This document shows, piece by piece, positions 1 to 11,719 of a DNA stretch of 64,000 nt (position 1 is its first letter; each line of letters begins with the position of its first letter). Made by a program: the position numbers and the translations under genes. The stretch comes from Porphyra umbilicalis (taxonomy: Eukaryota; Rhodophyta; Bangiophyceae; Bangiales; Bangiaceae). The notes beneath the pieces were generated by a model. It searched no databases. It was not told where the DNA came from and saw only the letters and a list, made by a program, of their open reading frames with translations. Location of the stretch: positions 62,001 through 126,000 of the forward strand of contig KV918990.1 of assembly GCA_002049455.2 (NCBI GenBank), read 5' to 3'.

Positions 1-554
1 GCCCCCCCCCACCCCGCCGCCGTCACCACCGCCCGTGACCGTCAGACAAATTGACCAGCCCGACGGGAGGTTTTCCCGTGCAGGCGCTCGTCGCTGGACA
101 GGGCTGCAGACGGGAAACTCCCGTCATGGACATTGTTCGGGGGTGTCTCGAGTTTCCTTCGGTGCACAGGCCTGGTGGGCTTAATTGCGCTAATGAAAAA
201 CGGCATAAGGACGTCCCAAGGACATGTTCAATACCCTCCTCAGTTCCCGGATTTACCGTTGCGGCGGGGCCTGCGCTTCGTACGGCACCCGTACGGTACG
301 CTTTAATCGTGCTGATTACGCATCATATTATCTGTGCGTGGCGGCCCTCATGCTCGCCTATTGTTCCCTCGCATGCGTAGGAGGCAGGCAACCAGCGCAA
401 ACAATGCAGACCCCGAACGAGCAAGCACAGAAGCTCGAACCTAAAAAATGAACAAAGCGAGACGCCCGAAACACCAGGGGAGGGCAGCTACGGGAGGCAC
501 GACGAGCAAAAACCCAAGCGGACAAGAGGACACTACAGCTCCTTCTCTCCCACG
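1..554. other. left end of window and left end of element 1, no gene
   Basis: No convincing coding region. The first ~55 bases look like ordinary GC-rich flank. From 59 the sequence contains two palindromic ACGGGA/TCCCGT sites (63-79 and 110-124). The rest is the 3' side of the minus-strand gene ending at 555. Confidence 0.5.
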
Positions 555-3164
555 TCAATCGGCGTTACCCATGAGCACGCGCGCCGCCCCGCGGCGCGCG
601 GCCGCCTCGCGCATCTCCATGGGCGTGCGCTTGCGGCGAGTAGGCGCCTCCTCCGCATCCTGGTCCGAACACGTGACCATGTCGTCGCTTGAGTCGTCGG
701 CGGCGCGTGCGGCCCACATGCCCTCGGGCACCCCGCCGTCGGCGGCACGTGCCGCCCAGTTGCCCTCGCGCGCCCGGCCGTCAGCGTCGCGTTGCGCCGA
801 GTTGCGCTCGGGTGCCAAGCCTGCCCCCCTCTGGGCACGCGACGCGGCATCCACGTTGATGCCGTCACTGCCAAGCGACGACAGGGCAGCACAGGAGCGC
901 TCTTCGGGAGCGGGAGCAGAGACTCGAGCGGCTTCACGCCCTGCCGTAGAGGACGCCGCTGGGGAAGGTTGAGGGCGAGTGGCGTCAGCGCGAAGTGGAT
1001 TGTCGCCGTCCGTCACGTGCAAACCGTTTCGCACCGATGCTCCCTGCGGGGCCAAGATCCTGCTGACAGTCTGCAGCTCAATGATCCACTCCGGGCGATG
1101 CCCACTGTTGAGGCAGCCCGCCCCGCCCACCGGGGAGGTGTCGACCTCTGCATCGTCGGCATCCTCTTCGCCATCCTTGTCAGCCGCTGCTTCGGTGCCA
1201 TCTGCCGCGGGCTCACCGGCCTTGGCCGAAGTGCGCATCTTCAGATGAGCACGGATCTTGGTGGCGGCCACTGCAAAGTACGCAAGGCGACAGGCGACAG
1301 CGCGCGGTCCCCCCTCCGTGGGGCCGCTCTCCGAGAAGCGGTGCAGAACTCGGAAGTGTGAGAACACCGCCGCAACAGCCCGCACGAGGCCTTCGCAACA
1401 GGAGTGGTCAATGAGGAAGCGGTCATCATCCAAGAGCCACTTGGCGTCCTCACGGGAAAAGAAGATCTCAAATTTGGACGTGGTTCCGCGCAAGCGGCGC
1501 AGAGTACCCTTTCCCAGGTCCTCATTCACGTGCGATGCGAAGGCCGAAACAATCTTGGCGCCTACCTTCTGATAGAAGTGGGAGATGACGCGGTGAAGGT
1601 ACTGGTAAGCAATGGTGCCAGGCATGGATGGAGCGTCGGTCGGTGGCGTGCTCTCGGCGCTGGGAGCTGCCCGACGTCGGGGGCGCCGCGGCAATCGCCA
1701 CGAGCTCTCCAACATGCGCACCGCCTCCTTGGCGCTGACCCGAAAACGATTCATAGTCCAGTCTCGGAGGAAGATGTTGACGTCCTTGGTCGACAGCCAA
1801 ACGTCTGCGGTGCATGTGCTGTTGAGGAACAAGCCACGAACCCACTCGCCAAGGTCGGTCTTCAACTGCAGCACCCACTTGGCGTCCCGGGTCTCCATCT
1901 CGTCCTGCGTGCGCGGGTCTGGCAGCGCCGCCGAGGCGCCGGCAGCAGTGGCGCTGTCCGGCGCCAACGCTGCCGAAGCGATGCCGCTTGTCGGTGCCCG
2001 AACCGCCAAGGCGCGCGCCACGCTGGCAGCGACGTCCGCACCGACCTGCACGACGACGCGGCGCTGCAGGATCATTGCAACAGACAGCTGGTCGGCGACC
2101 TCGGCGACTTGATCGGTCTTCTGTGTGAGCGCTCGGATATTGCTGTTGGTCACCGCGAGCTCCTTGCGTGTCACTGTCACCTCCCGTCGAACGCTTGCCA
2201 TGGCCTCCTTGTGAATGCGGCCCATCTCGGAAACCTCCGAGGCGATGACAGCAGTCGCGCCCAAAGGAGCAGCAGTAGCAGACGAGCCTGGCTGCGGGCG
2301 TCCATGTGGCGGATTGTGCCGCGCACGACTGGGCGGTGGGCTTGGAGACCGACTGACGGCGGCCGCACGGCCGCGGCGAAACCCGACAGGAAGTGTCGAC
2401 ACAGGACCTGCCATGGGTCTCTGCAGTGACGACTGGGGAGGCTGGAACGGGGCGCGGTTTCCACCAGCGGCGCGATGATCAACGTCGGCGTTGTAGCCGT
2501 CCTCCATCGCGCCGCCGTCGATGGCCTCGGACAATGAGCCGCGCACGGGCGGGGCGGGTGTCCATGCCGCCACGTCCGCCGCGCGAGGCGCGGGCGGGGC
2601 GGGCGTCCATGCCGCCAAGTCCATTGCGCGAGGGCGTGGTGTGGTGCAGACCGGCGGCACACCAGGTGATGCAGGTGGTGTCCAGTTTGGACGCGCGGCA
2701 GGCGGCGCGGTCATCCGCGGGGCGCGTCGCACCGCGCGGCGCCGCGAGCGCGCGGCAGCTGCGACAGCGGCTGCGTCTGCGGCACCCCGGCCGCCGCCGT
2801 GCATCCGAACGCCACTAGCGGCGCCCATGCTCGATGTGGCCAAGCCATTGTTGAGACCCTCAGCGCCGTTGCCCACCGCGCGGGAGCCGCCACGAGAGGC
2901 TGCCGCCGCCGCCGACTGGCTGAGTTGGCCCAGAGCCGCCCCCGCAAGGAACGGGCGGGCGGCGGGTCGGGAAGTGCTAACGGGGGGAGCCGTTGCATGC
3001 TGACCCGAAAGGAAGACGTACTCGTGCTCGGCGCCGTGACTGTACGACGAAGGGTGGGGCACGCCTGCTTCACGGCGTCCGGGGGCCGGTCCTTGGGGTG
3101 GAGGCGGGGGCGGGACGACGGCCGCAGTTCTGCTAGAAAAAAACATGCCGTCAGGAAGCGACAT
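555..3164 (-). CDS. transposon accessory protein, family unrecognised (869 aa)
   Basis: One uninterrupted frame. Residues 1 to about 300 are Pro/Ala/Arg-rich and disordered-looking. About 300-390 form a likely coiled coil (heptad-like run before QTDQVAEVADQL). About 428-650 form a conserved mostly helical core containing GLFLNSTCTADVW. The tail is acidic and ends in an Arg-rich stretch. The core aligns by eye with the accessory protein of the second element (exons 49899-51219 and 52204-52881): GLFLNSTCTADVW against TLFLAPDCADDVF, then FAVAATKIRAHLK against LAFVLSKIRIMLE. No catalytic motif was recognised. It is divergent to the transposase at 5235 and shares a 2.07-kb intergenic region with it, so the two are probably co-regulated. 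A role in DNA binding or transpososome assembly is only a guess. The start at 3164 is the first ATG of the open frame and could be later. Confidence 0.7.
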   Translation of the reverse strand: MSLPDGMFFSSRTAAVVPPPPPPQGPAPGRREAGVPHPSSYSHGAEHEYVFLSGQHATAPPVSTSRPAARPFLAGAALGQLSQSAAAAASRGGSRAVGNGAEGLNNGLATSSMGAASGVRMHGGGRGAADAAAVAAAARSRRRAVRRAPRMTAPPAARPNWTPPASPGVPPVCTTPRPRAMDLAAWTPAPPAPRAADVAAWTPAPPVRGSLSEAIDGGAMEDGYNADVDHRAAGGNRAPFQPPQSSLQRPMAGPVSTLPVGFRRGRAAAVSRSPSPPPSRARHNPPHGRPQPGSSATAAPLGATAVIASEVSEMGRIHKEAMASVRREVTVTRKELAVTNSNIRALTQKTDQVAEVADQLSVAMILQRRVVVQVGADVAASVARALAVRAPTSGIASAALAPDSATAAGASAALPDPRTQDEMETRDAKWVLQLKTDLGEWVRGLFLNSTCTADVWLSTKDVNIFLRDWTMNRFRVSAKEAVRMLESSWRLPRRPRRRAAPSAESTPPTDAPSMPGTIAYQYLHRVISHFYQKVGAKIVSAFASHVNEDLGKGTLRRLRGTTSKFEIFFSREDAKWLLDDDRFLIDHSCCEGLVRAVAAVFSHFRVLHRFSESGPTEGGPRAVACRLAYFAVAATKIRAHLKMRTSAKAGEPAADGTEAAADKDGEEDADDAEVDTSPVGGAGCLNSGHRPEWIIELQTVSRILAPQGASVRNGLHVTDGDNPLRADATRPQPSPAASSTAGREAARVSAPAPEERSCAALSSLGSDGINVDAASRAQRGAGLAPERNSAQRDADGRAREGNWAARAADGGVPEGMWAARAADDSSDDMVTCSDQDAEEAPTRRKRTPMEMREAAARRGAARVLMGNAD

Positions 3165-5234
3165 TGTGCATCAAAATGGGAGGCAGCATGGAGGCAGAAA
3201 TCAGGCGGTGAGGAAGCAGGTTGGAGGGGCGAGCCGGGGGAGGAAGTTGGAGGTGTGGGGGATGAGAAAGGGGGGAGGGAGGGGGGGGAATGTCGGGGCC
3301 AAGGGGTTGGTGGAAAGAGGACGCGGCAGCAGACGACAAAGACAGATAAGCGAAGTGGATGCACACAGGTGGGCGTGAGCGGTTTGGCAGCTCGTCAGAT
3401 GCAAGCGCAGCGGAGGGTCACGCCCGTACAAATACCCTCGGAGGCATGCTGGAGACGGCTCTGGCTGCCGCGGTAGCGTGACACGTCCGTGGCCCATGCG
3501 GCGCGCCCCACGGAGCGGCCGTGCGACAGGTCCACGCGCAAGCAATGGTCTCCCCGGTCCGCCTCACATTCCCCGAGGCAACGCACGAGGAGATATGGCA
3601 CGACACACGACGAGTGAGCAGCGGGTGTGACGTGGGTGGAGGAGTGGCGACGCGGACGCGGCGCTAGGCTGCAGAGTTCCTGCATATCGTCGGTGAACTG
3701 GTCGGAGATCGGCGGGAGCTAGCTGTTGCCGGTCCAGGAATGCGGCGGAGGTGGCGGATAGTCACTTGGACATCTCTGTGCGTGGCGGCGCCGAACGATT
3801 TTGGAGAAGCGGATCATCGCTGACGATGCATTGGCTTGAAATGAAGCGCTCGCGAAAAACATATCCGCAACTATAGGGGTGCTACTGGGCCCACTCGATG
3901 CAGCCATTGGTCGGTGCCGAAAATGATGAAGATGCCTGTCCAAAAGGGAGGTTTCTTCGGCCGGCAAGTACGACTCAGACAGCACTCTCTTGACCGGCAA
4001 TGCCACTTACACGTAAATAAAAACCGCATTCCCGCGTACGCGCCTCTGCGAAGCGGCCAGAAGCGCCTCTCATCCGGCAAAAAAGCACTCGTCCTCGCTG
4101 CCGCAGGTTGACCCGACCAGCCCGCGCCCGTTCCGTAGGGTACAAGACGTTTTCTAGCAGACCGCGTGAGTGCATCGTCTACCAACATCGTCGCCTTTCA
4201 TTTTCTTTTGTGGGAGGTGGGGGGGGGGGGCGAGACGGGCGCCGTCCCGGCCAGATTGCTTGCTTGATTTCCGGGGTCGTCGAGGGCGTCTCGTGCGGCT
4301 GTGTCTGCGGTCTTGGTGTGTCACTTGGCCACGCAAGTGATTGACTTCTGGCCGCTCCTGCCGCCTTGTGCCATGTACGGGAGCCATAGCGCCAACAGGC
4401 CTAGTGCAAGCGCCGGGCGAGTGCTGCGGCCTGAGCCGTTGCCGGGTACGGGACCTCGACTCGGTGTTCAACTGGATCCCCGCATCGGTCGAGCACGGCA
4501 ACCTCGTCGGCGTGCAGCCCGCCACTGAGCAATGAGGACCGTTGGTCGCGCTGGGGCCTGTAGCAGACTGGGTGTGTGTCGTTGGCGGTACTCTTGCGGC
4601 CAGTTGTATGCACTGCTCACCAGGCTGAACGGGCACACCGCCCCTGAGGTTTTATTCTATTCGTGCCGCTGTTTGAGGCAGGCGCAGCGCTGCTTCTTTG
4701 TGTCTACGTGAAGGGGCATCAGAGGAGTTCATGGCCTGGCTCGATGGACACGTCCTGATGGATGGTCTTTGTCGTGAATGAATACAACACCACACCGGGC
4801 ATCGTCGGCACTCGCCGGTCGTGACTCCATTGTGATGCCGCGCAGACGGCCTGGTAGCGGTGTGGCGGTGTTTTCTGTACGTCCTTCTTTTGCCTTGGAG
4901 TCTCGTTTTCGGCTACACTCACTTATGTTCAGGTTCGGAAGTTTGCGTGCTCCCTTCTACTGTTTTCGCGTCGAGAGAACCGTGCGGGGGCGGTGGGGCG
5001 AGCTCGTCGTGCGCGCGCCGTGGGTGGTGGAGGGTGCCGCTGCTGACGCGAGCTCAGTCGACTTTGCCGCTCCAGTCGCCCAGACTCTCGTATATAACGT
5101 CGGCTACCCTTCCCTTTGCGCTTGTCCGACGACTGCAGCTTCTCCAGTCTTCCATACAGAGCACTCTCCGCCGCCACCTACCCACTTGCCCCTCCTTACC
5201 ACGCCCATCGACCACCCACTACAACACCCACGCC
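3165..5234. promoter_or_regulatory. divergent intergenic region of element 1
   Basis: This 2.07-kb segment lies between the two divergent genes of element 1 and must hold both promoters. On the plus strand a good TATA box is visible at 5091-5096 with the ATG at 5235. No comparable box was identified for the minus-strand gene. Small open frames here have no recognisable domains and I treat them as noise. Confidence 0.5.
5091..5096 (+). promoter_or_regulatory. TATA box of the copy-1 transposase
   Basis: TATATA within CGTATATAACG lies 144 bases upstream of the chosen start codon at 5235. That leaves room for a 5' leader of about 110 bases if transcription begins about 30 bases downstream. Confidence 0.5.
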
Positions 5235-8200
5235 ATGTCTTCGCCGCCGGCTTCCATCCGTCCCCGTGTTCGCTGTGACTACTGTGTTGCCACCTTCGCC
5301 ACGGCTGCCAACATGGCGCGCCACGTTCAAGCGTCCCATTGTAACGAGAGCCGGCTCGTCGGTGTTCGTGCGCCGCGCGCAGTCGTCGACATTGTCTTCG
5401 GAACGTTTGGGGTCAGCAGCGCTGTGGGCCCTGACCTGCTGGACGAGGACCCCGCGCCGGTCCCGCTGTCGTCGGACGCGCGGCCGCTCTTCTCAGTCGA
5501 CGTCGACGCCGAGGTCGTCGCCGCTGCCGACTGTGCCACCACCGCGGATTTGCGCACGCCTGTGGCCACGGGCGTCGCCAATACCGAAGCCACTGCGGTG
5601 GTACAGGCGCCCGTCATGGAGGGTGTCACCAGCTGCGCGCCTCTTCTGCAGGAGTCTGGCTCGGAGGGCGACGGCCTGCCTCCCGCGCTTGTGTCTGACT
5701 CGGAGGACGACGACTTCCATGAGCCGGTCGTTTCTTCCCACATTGTCGACATGGACGTGCCCCCGATCGTCGACGATTCGGATGACGACGGCGCGCACCT
5801 GCGCGTGGATGGTGCGGATGCTGGCGACCATGGCGTCACCTCGTCGCTTCTACGCCTCGTACTCGATACGGACGATGAGAATGACGATGGTGCTGGTGGC
5901 AGCTACACGTCAGAAAGTGGTGGTGCCGCAGAGTACTGTGTGTTCGATGACGTGGACAACTACCTCAACCCGACTGTTGGAGGGTCATCGGCAGACCGTG
6001 CCTTCATGCCCCGGCACGTGTTCATGAGCAGCACGGCGGCGCGCATCCGGGCATATTACGAGCGCCTGCCCGAGGCGTCCATGTCTATGCCAGTCGTCGA
6101 CTCGGCTTGGGCGTCCCGCCCCACCCGGTTTAACTCCCCCGCGCTACGCGGCGCGCTACGCTTTGCCTTGACGGCGGGCGGCAGCGGTCTCAGCGAGCCA
6201 GACCAAGTCCGATACGCCCAAACCTTGCGCGCTGTTGAGCGCGAGGCGACAAGTGGAACGGACACCCGTGGCCCCGTCACATCCATGTTTGAGTCATCTC
6301 ACAGCTTCTTGACGGGCACGCGTCGCGAGGTCAACCGCATGCTGTCGGAGCGCAACTGGCAGGTCGTGCCGATTGACGTCGGCGGTCGAACGTTCCAGTT
6401 TTACTACCGTGACATCCTCCTCGCTGGCATCGACGCGCTCGGCGAGGCCCAGTCTGTTTTGTTCGGCCCGAATGACGCAGCCGCCCGCGCGGACGAGAAC
6501 AATGTGGCGGCCCGGCATGCCGCCGTCGACTTGGACGGTGACGACCATGGGCGCGTGCGCCGCGGGTCGCTAGACAGCGACCTCTACCTCGCGAGCGAGC
6601 GCGAGGTGAAGAGGCTGCACGGCGCTGAAGCGCGGGTTATGGGCGTGCACCTTCACGCAGACGAGGCGCTTGTATCTTGGTCAGGTGCCAACTACATGTT
6701 CCCCATCCGGGCCAAGTACATCAATGTCGGCGACGGCGGTGGGCACTGGGTGACGGTCGGCTACGTCGAGCACGTGCCCAAGCCCGTGGAGAAGACGGTC
6801 GCGGCACGTGTCGCGGCGAGTGACACGCGCAATGATCTGTTCCAGCGCTGTCTGGCCGTGTCGTTGCGCCGGTTGGTGCGCGCCAGTGAGACTGGTATTT
6901 CTGCACAAGTGGCGGGCCACGGGACGGTGCGCCTCGTGCCTCGCGTGCTGGGCCTCGTTGTCGATCAAGTCGAGGAACGGAACGTGCTCGCACTCATGGG
7001 CAACCGGTGCAACTACTTCTGCTCACAGTGCATGGAGGACAAGCGCGTGGCCGGCTCCCTGATGGGCATCCGCGCTATTGACCGCGACGTCATTACTACA
7101 CTTGATGCGCAGCTGGCCGCCGCTCTTGTCCGTGAGCAGGACCCACGACAGTGCCGCCGCCGCGCACTTGGTCAGCAACACAGCGCCCTGGCGTTGGTGC
7201 CAGCCCTCGGCGCCGTCCACGGCCTCTCTACCGGCGGGAGGGACCTGTACCGCATTGTCTCCTTCGATGTGCTGCACGTTTGGAAGCTTGGATTCCTTCG
7301 TCTCCTCGCGCAGCGGCTGCCGTCTGTGCTGATGGCTTATTGCAGTGGCAGCGGAGGTGCTCGCCTGGGGTCCGTTGCGGCCACTTTGGACGCGATCAAC
7401 CTCCGTGGTTTCCACCTCGGTCGCAACTGCAAGGCCATCCCCGCGCCTCCCGGGTATGTTTTCCTGCGTCGTTGAATCATGCGCGACTGCGCCGAGGGCG
7501 AATCTCTGCACTTGAATATGCATGGACGAGCATGTGGGGTCGACATCCAGCGCGTTCGAAGGGGTGCTTGCGGCCACGAACAGCTCTGACCTCTGATCGT
7601 AAAATCTGCTTCCTTGCGCCCCGTTTCTTGCATCCTTCGTCATCGGTCCCCCTCTACAGGTGCTTCGTGACCATGAAAGACGCACAGGCAACGATGACGG
7701 GTCGCAGCTGGCGCCATTTCAGCTGTTTCTGGCCATTCATCGTGGCGGGCGCCCTGGGCCCTGCCGAAGCAGCCAGTTCCTCCGACTCCGGCTTGGACGG
7801 TGACGCTGTCGCTCCCGTCAGCGTCGCGCTGGCGGCGCGCGCGCCGCAGTCCCAGACAGGCAGTGAAGATGACGGCAGCGAGCTGTCGCTTGTGGCCGAC
7901 ACTGCCGATGCCCCCGAAGAGATGCGCGACACGAGTGGCACCTCACCAGGTCCAGACGTGATCGACACGGACCGCTACCGAGACGTCTTCGGCGACGTGC
8001 AACTGCACGACGCCATGTTGGAAATGTTTTGCCAGGCGGCCCAGTTGGGCGGCAACCTTTTCGGCGACAACGTCGCGGACACGGCGGTCACGTCCGAGGA
8101 GAAGATTGAGCTCATGGAGGCCCGCGCCACGGCTCTCGGCGTGCACTGCCTGCAGACTTTGTACGGCCACATCAACACTTCCAAGGTGCATCGCCTCGTC

Positions 8201-9097
8201 CGGCATCTGGGCGACGAGCTGCGCGGCCGCGGCAACCTCTGGGAGGGGGATACATCCGAGAACGAGAAGCTGCACTCGAGCTGCAAGCGCATGTTTCAAC
8301 GCAGCAACAAGCGCGGCCCGACGGTGGCGCTCCAGATGATGCGCTGTGACGAAGCGCAGTCTGCCGTGCTGCGCGAGTTGCAGGAGGCGGACATCGGTGC
8401 TGCTGCACAGGCTTCGCCGGACTCCAGCCGTGGCAGTGGGAACGACGCAGCCTCTGAAGAGCCTACCACGCTCACCGAGCATCTGTCGTTCACCGGCCGC
8501 GGCCGCCGTGAGTACGTCGGGAATGTGCGCATCTCCCCTGACCTCGAAAAGTTGGGGGTATTGCTCGGCCTAGGCGACGGGGACTGGGTGACCGTGCATC
8601 GCACCGCAAGGATCATGGCACGGTTTGAGTGGGGCGCTACGACCGTCATGCAGCACGTGCGCGCTGCCCCTAGCTTCATGGGGAAGCCGTGGTTTTCTTC
8701 CGTGCGGTACGAGGCGCCGGACGGCGCGCTGCAGTGGGGCCGGGCGCGGTTGGTGCTGCGGTCGATTGGTGGCACGCGAAGGAGCTGCATCGTCGTGCAG
8801 CGCTTGCGCCGAGTCGAAGCGCGTCCCGGGTGCGTCCTTTCACGATTTGGGTGTGTTCGCCTCGCATGGGACTTTGAATCGGACACCGATGCCCACCCCG
8901 CCCTTGAGCTCGTGGACGCGACGCGCGTCCTCCGCGTGGAGGACCTCCAAGTCGACTGGTTCGAGTTGTCGGACCGCCTGGGACTCTTTGCGACTCCTGC
9001 GAACCAGCGCTCCACTGCGGAGGAGCGACGCGCTACACGTTTCTTCACCAATGTCTTTTACCCGTGGACAAGCCGCTCGATGCGGCCCGGCTTTTGA
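5235..9097 (+). CDS. Plavaka-like DDE transposase with N-terminal C2H2 finger, copy 1
   Basis: Two exons, 5235-7453 and 7660-9097, encode 1218 aa. The intron (7454-7659, 206 bp, GTATGT...CTACAG) splits a Gly codon and joins the two frames exactly. Domain order: C2H2 finger (C14, C17, H30, H35); long acidic linker; transposase core with candidate catalytic D476 (LHADEALVS), D577 (VVDQVEERN) and E942 (SENEKLHSSCKR); a Cys cluster C592/C596/C599 inside the core; FDVLHVWKLG at about 677; and QATMTG just after the splice. This motif order is that of Plavaka transposases (DKT-type D, D-x-PE, lLH, WTG and TERLH motifs). The copy at 44353-48010 is homologous along its whole length. The frame is intact, so the gene may be functional. 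I chose the ATG at 5235 because it directly precedes the finger and follows a TATA box. Confidence 0.82.
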
Positions 9098-11353
9098 TGC
9101 GCACAGGGTTTCCCATTTTCTTTGCGCGGCGTGTGTTGCATGCGGCTGGGGAGTTCTTCCGCGGTAGCGTAGTGTTTGCGTACATCTGGACCACGTCACA
9201 CGCTTGTCCCCATTGTCCAGAGCCCCATGCTACTGACGTTACCTCCCCTCTTCGGGTGCGCCGTCTTGAGGATATCGCCCGGTGGCGGCGCGTTCGCTTC
9301 CTCGCCCCGTCCTGGTCCCTTCGCCCCGTCTGTTAGCTGGAGGAGTGCGGGAGCCGTCATCGTTGACCTCCCCCTCTGGCAGTCAGACCTCCTGCCTCGC
9401 GTGTCGCACCGGTGACGAAGTGTCGTTTCTTTTTTTAGCTTGGCCGTGGGACAACGCGAAAATCGCACGGGACCAGCATCAGCGGCCTCAGTTAATCGCG
9501 ATGGAGTTGCCGATCGACAGCTGGTACTGAAGGTCGTCTTATTCTCCTTTCCCACGGGCTTGCCTCGCATTTGGTGCCCGATACGGCGCACTCCAGGCCA
9601 TCGAGCATGATTATGAGGACCCACGCCCTGTAAGAGTCCTCATTGGTTGATTATAAACCGGACTACAGACGTGGCCTCGCCAAAGGCCGCGAAACCACGA
9701 GACCAAATAAAGAAAACGGCCAGTACCTTGCACGAAGCAGCCAAACGGGAGTTTTTCCCGTTCAAGCTCCCGTCACCGAACAGCGACCTCGACGGGATTC
9801 CCCCCGTGCAGACGGCCCCTCGACGAAACTTCCGTCGGGCGCCCCGTCCTGGTGTCCAGTCTTCTGACGACGGCGGTGGCGACCGCGCCCGACCCGGTGC
9901 CGGCGTGGCGTGTGCCCCTGCGGCCGGCGGCCACGCGGCGTCGCGCCGACCCGTTGGCGTGCCCCCCCGTGCGGCGGCGCCCCCACCCCACGGACGGGGT
10001 CCGGCCGCGTGTGCACCGCCGACGGCGGCGCGTCTGCCTCGTCGGCGGCGCCGCCGGTGCGCCCGGCAGGGTCGACCCGACGGGGAGGGGGCGCGGCCGC
10101 GCGCCCGCGGCCGCGCCCGTCCCCTCGGCGCGGCGCCGCGCGTCCCCGCCGGCGGCACCGGCTCGGTCGGCCCCGCCTCTGCACGCGACGCAGGGAAATG
10201 AAAGAAGGAACAAGCGCGGGGTGTTGGTGCTTGCGCTCGTGTCTGCTCCGCAGGTGGCTCCCCTGCGCCACCGTGTGCCACGCCAGGCCGCGCACCGGTC
10301 GCCGCCCGGCAGCGTCGCCACCCCCCCCCGCCACGGCGACTCCCACTGCGCTCCCCCGTGCGCCTGACGTGCGTGCCCCGCGGCACCGCCCTGCCCATGG
10401 AGGCACCGCCACGCCGTCGGGCGGGATGGGGCGGACGGGGTGCCGTCCGCCCCGGCCCCGGGCGGCACCCGCCCCTCTCACCGCGGCGCGTGCCACCGCG
10501 CGGTCGTGCGGGGGTGGCGCCGCCGCGGGGGGGTGTGCCGCCCAGTGCTGGACGCGCTCCCACGCGGGCACGTCGGACGACCCCCGCCGGTCGCACGACG
10601 GGGGGGGGGAGGGGACCGCAGCGCAGCGGGGTGCCCGTCACCGCGGGGGAGGGCAGAGGGGAGGGGGGCGGGGACGCCGGCGGGGTCGGACGCGGGGACG
10701 GCGTGCAGCGGCCAGGGGGGGGAGCCCCACCCCCACACCGCGGCTGGCCCGCCGGCGGCGCCCCCCCGTGACGGCCGCATCCGTGCGCGCAGCAGCGGGG
10801 GCGCCGGCCGCCACGCGAGACGTCCAGTTGAAAAAAAAGAACAGAAAAAAAAAAAAAAGGGGCCGCAGCGCGCCCACGGGCGCGCCGCCGACACGGCGGG
10901 TGCCGACCGCCTCGGGGGGTGGGGCAGGGCGGCGCGGGACCCCCCCCCCCCCCCCCCCCCCCCCCCCCGCCCCCGCGGTGACCGGCACGGCGGCGGCGGC
11001 GGCGCGCGCCCGGCGCGGCCGCTGACGCCCCGCCGCCGCCCGCCCGCGCGCCGCGCCGCCCGACGCGCGGCGCACGCCACCGCGGGCGCATCCGCCCCGC
11101 CCCAGATCCGACGACGCCGGCCACACACGTGCCGCCGCTCACCGCCGCCGCCGCGCCGCCCCCCCCCCCCCCCCCCCCTCACCCCCCGCCGGTCGACGGG
11201 GCGGCCGCGCCGCCCGCCGCCGCCGCGTCGCGCCGCCGCGTCCTCTGCGGGCATTGCGGCGCCCCCCCCCCCCCCCCCCCCGCCTTTTTGAGAGCTCGTC
11301 GCGTCCCCCCACCCCCTCCCCCCCCCCCCCCAAATCCCCCGCCCCCGCCGCCC
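9098..11353. other. right end of element 1 and GC-extreme spacer, no gene
   Basis: The first ~740 bases are transposon 3' flank, with palindromic ACGGGA...CCCGT sites at 9745-9761 and 9791-9811. From 9840 the sequence becomes extremely GC-rich, with a 29-base C run at 10940-10968 and a purine stretch rich in A at 10828-10858. Long open frames on both strands here have no recognisable domain and strongly biased composition, and I regard them as compositional artefacts. Confidence 0.5.
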
Positions 11354-11474
11354 ATGGCGCCGTCCGCCGCCTTTCTGCCGCCCGCCGCCCCGTCGGCGGC
11401 GGCCGCGCGGCCGGCCGCCCGCGCCCGCCGGCGGCGCGGGGCGCCCGCCCGCCCGCCGGCCCCGCGTTGGCGCC

Positions 11475-11512
<38 letters not shown>

Positions 11513-11688
11513 GGCGCCGTGGCGATGGGCGCGGCGGCCGACGGGGGCGGGCCACGCCGCCGCCGCGCGGCGCCGTGGCGGGCGCCGGCGACGCGGTCGG
11601 GGGGGGGCACCCGCTGCGGCGGCGGCGCCCCGCCGCCGCGCCCGAGGCGGTCGGGGGGGGGGGGGCGCCTCGCCGGGTGGCGGCGGTA

Positions 11689-11719
<31 letters not shown>

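Larger units (their letters stand above)
59..9839. mobile_element. candidate Plavaka-like DNA transposon, copy 1 (about 9.8 kb)
   Basis: The segment carries a minus-strand accessory gene (555-3164) and a divergent plus-strand transposase (5235-9097). The proposed ends share a short inverted sequence: CCCGACGG at 59-66 and CCGTCGGG at 9832-9839, followed inwards by similar A/G-T-rich bases. Both ends also carry clustered palindromic sites of the form ACGGGA-N5-CCCGT (63-79, 110-124, 9745-9761 and a diverged one at 9791-9811), as expected for subterminal transposase-binding sites. I see no convincing target-site duplication, so the exact ends are uncertain. The gene order and orientations are the same as in the second copy at 43674-54164, read in reverse. 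Confidence 0.55.

Noticed and set aside
4860..5234. Upstream ATGs extending the copy-1 transposase
   Set aside because: The extension contains the TATA box at 5091 and has no protein-like signal; the 5235 ATG sits directly before the zinc finger.
9640..11142. 500-residue open frame on the minus strand
   Set aside because: Composition is Arg/Gly/Pro from GC repeats, it overlaps equally long frames on both strands, and no domain is visible.
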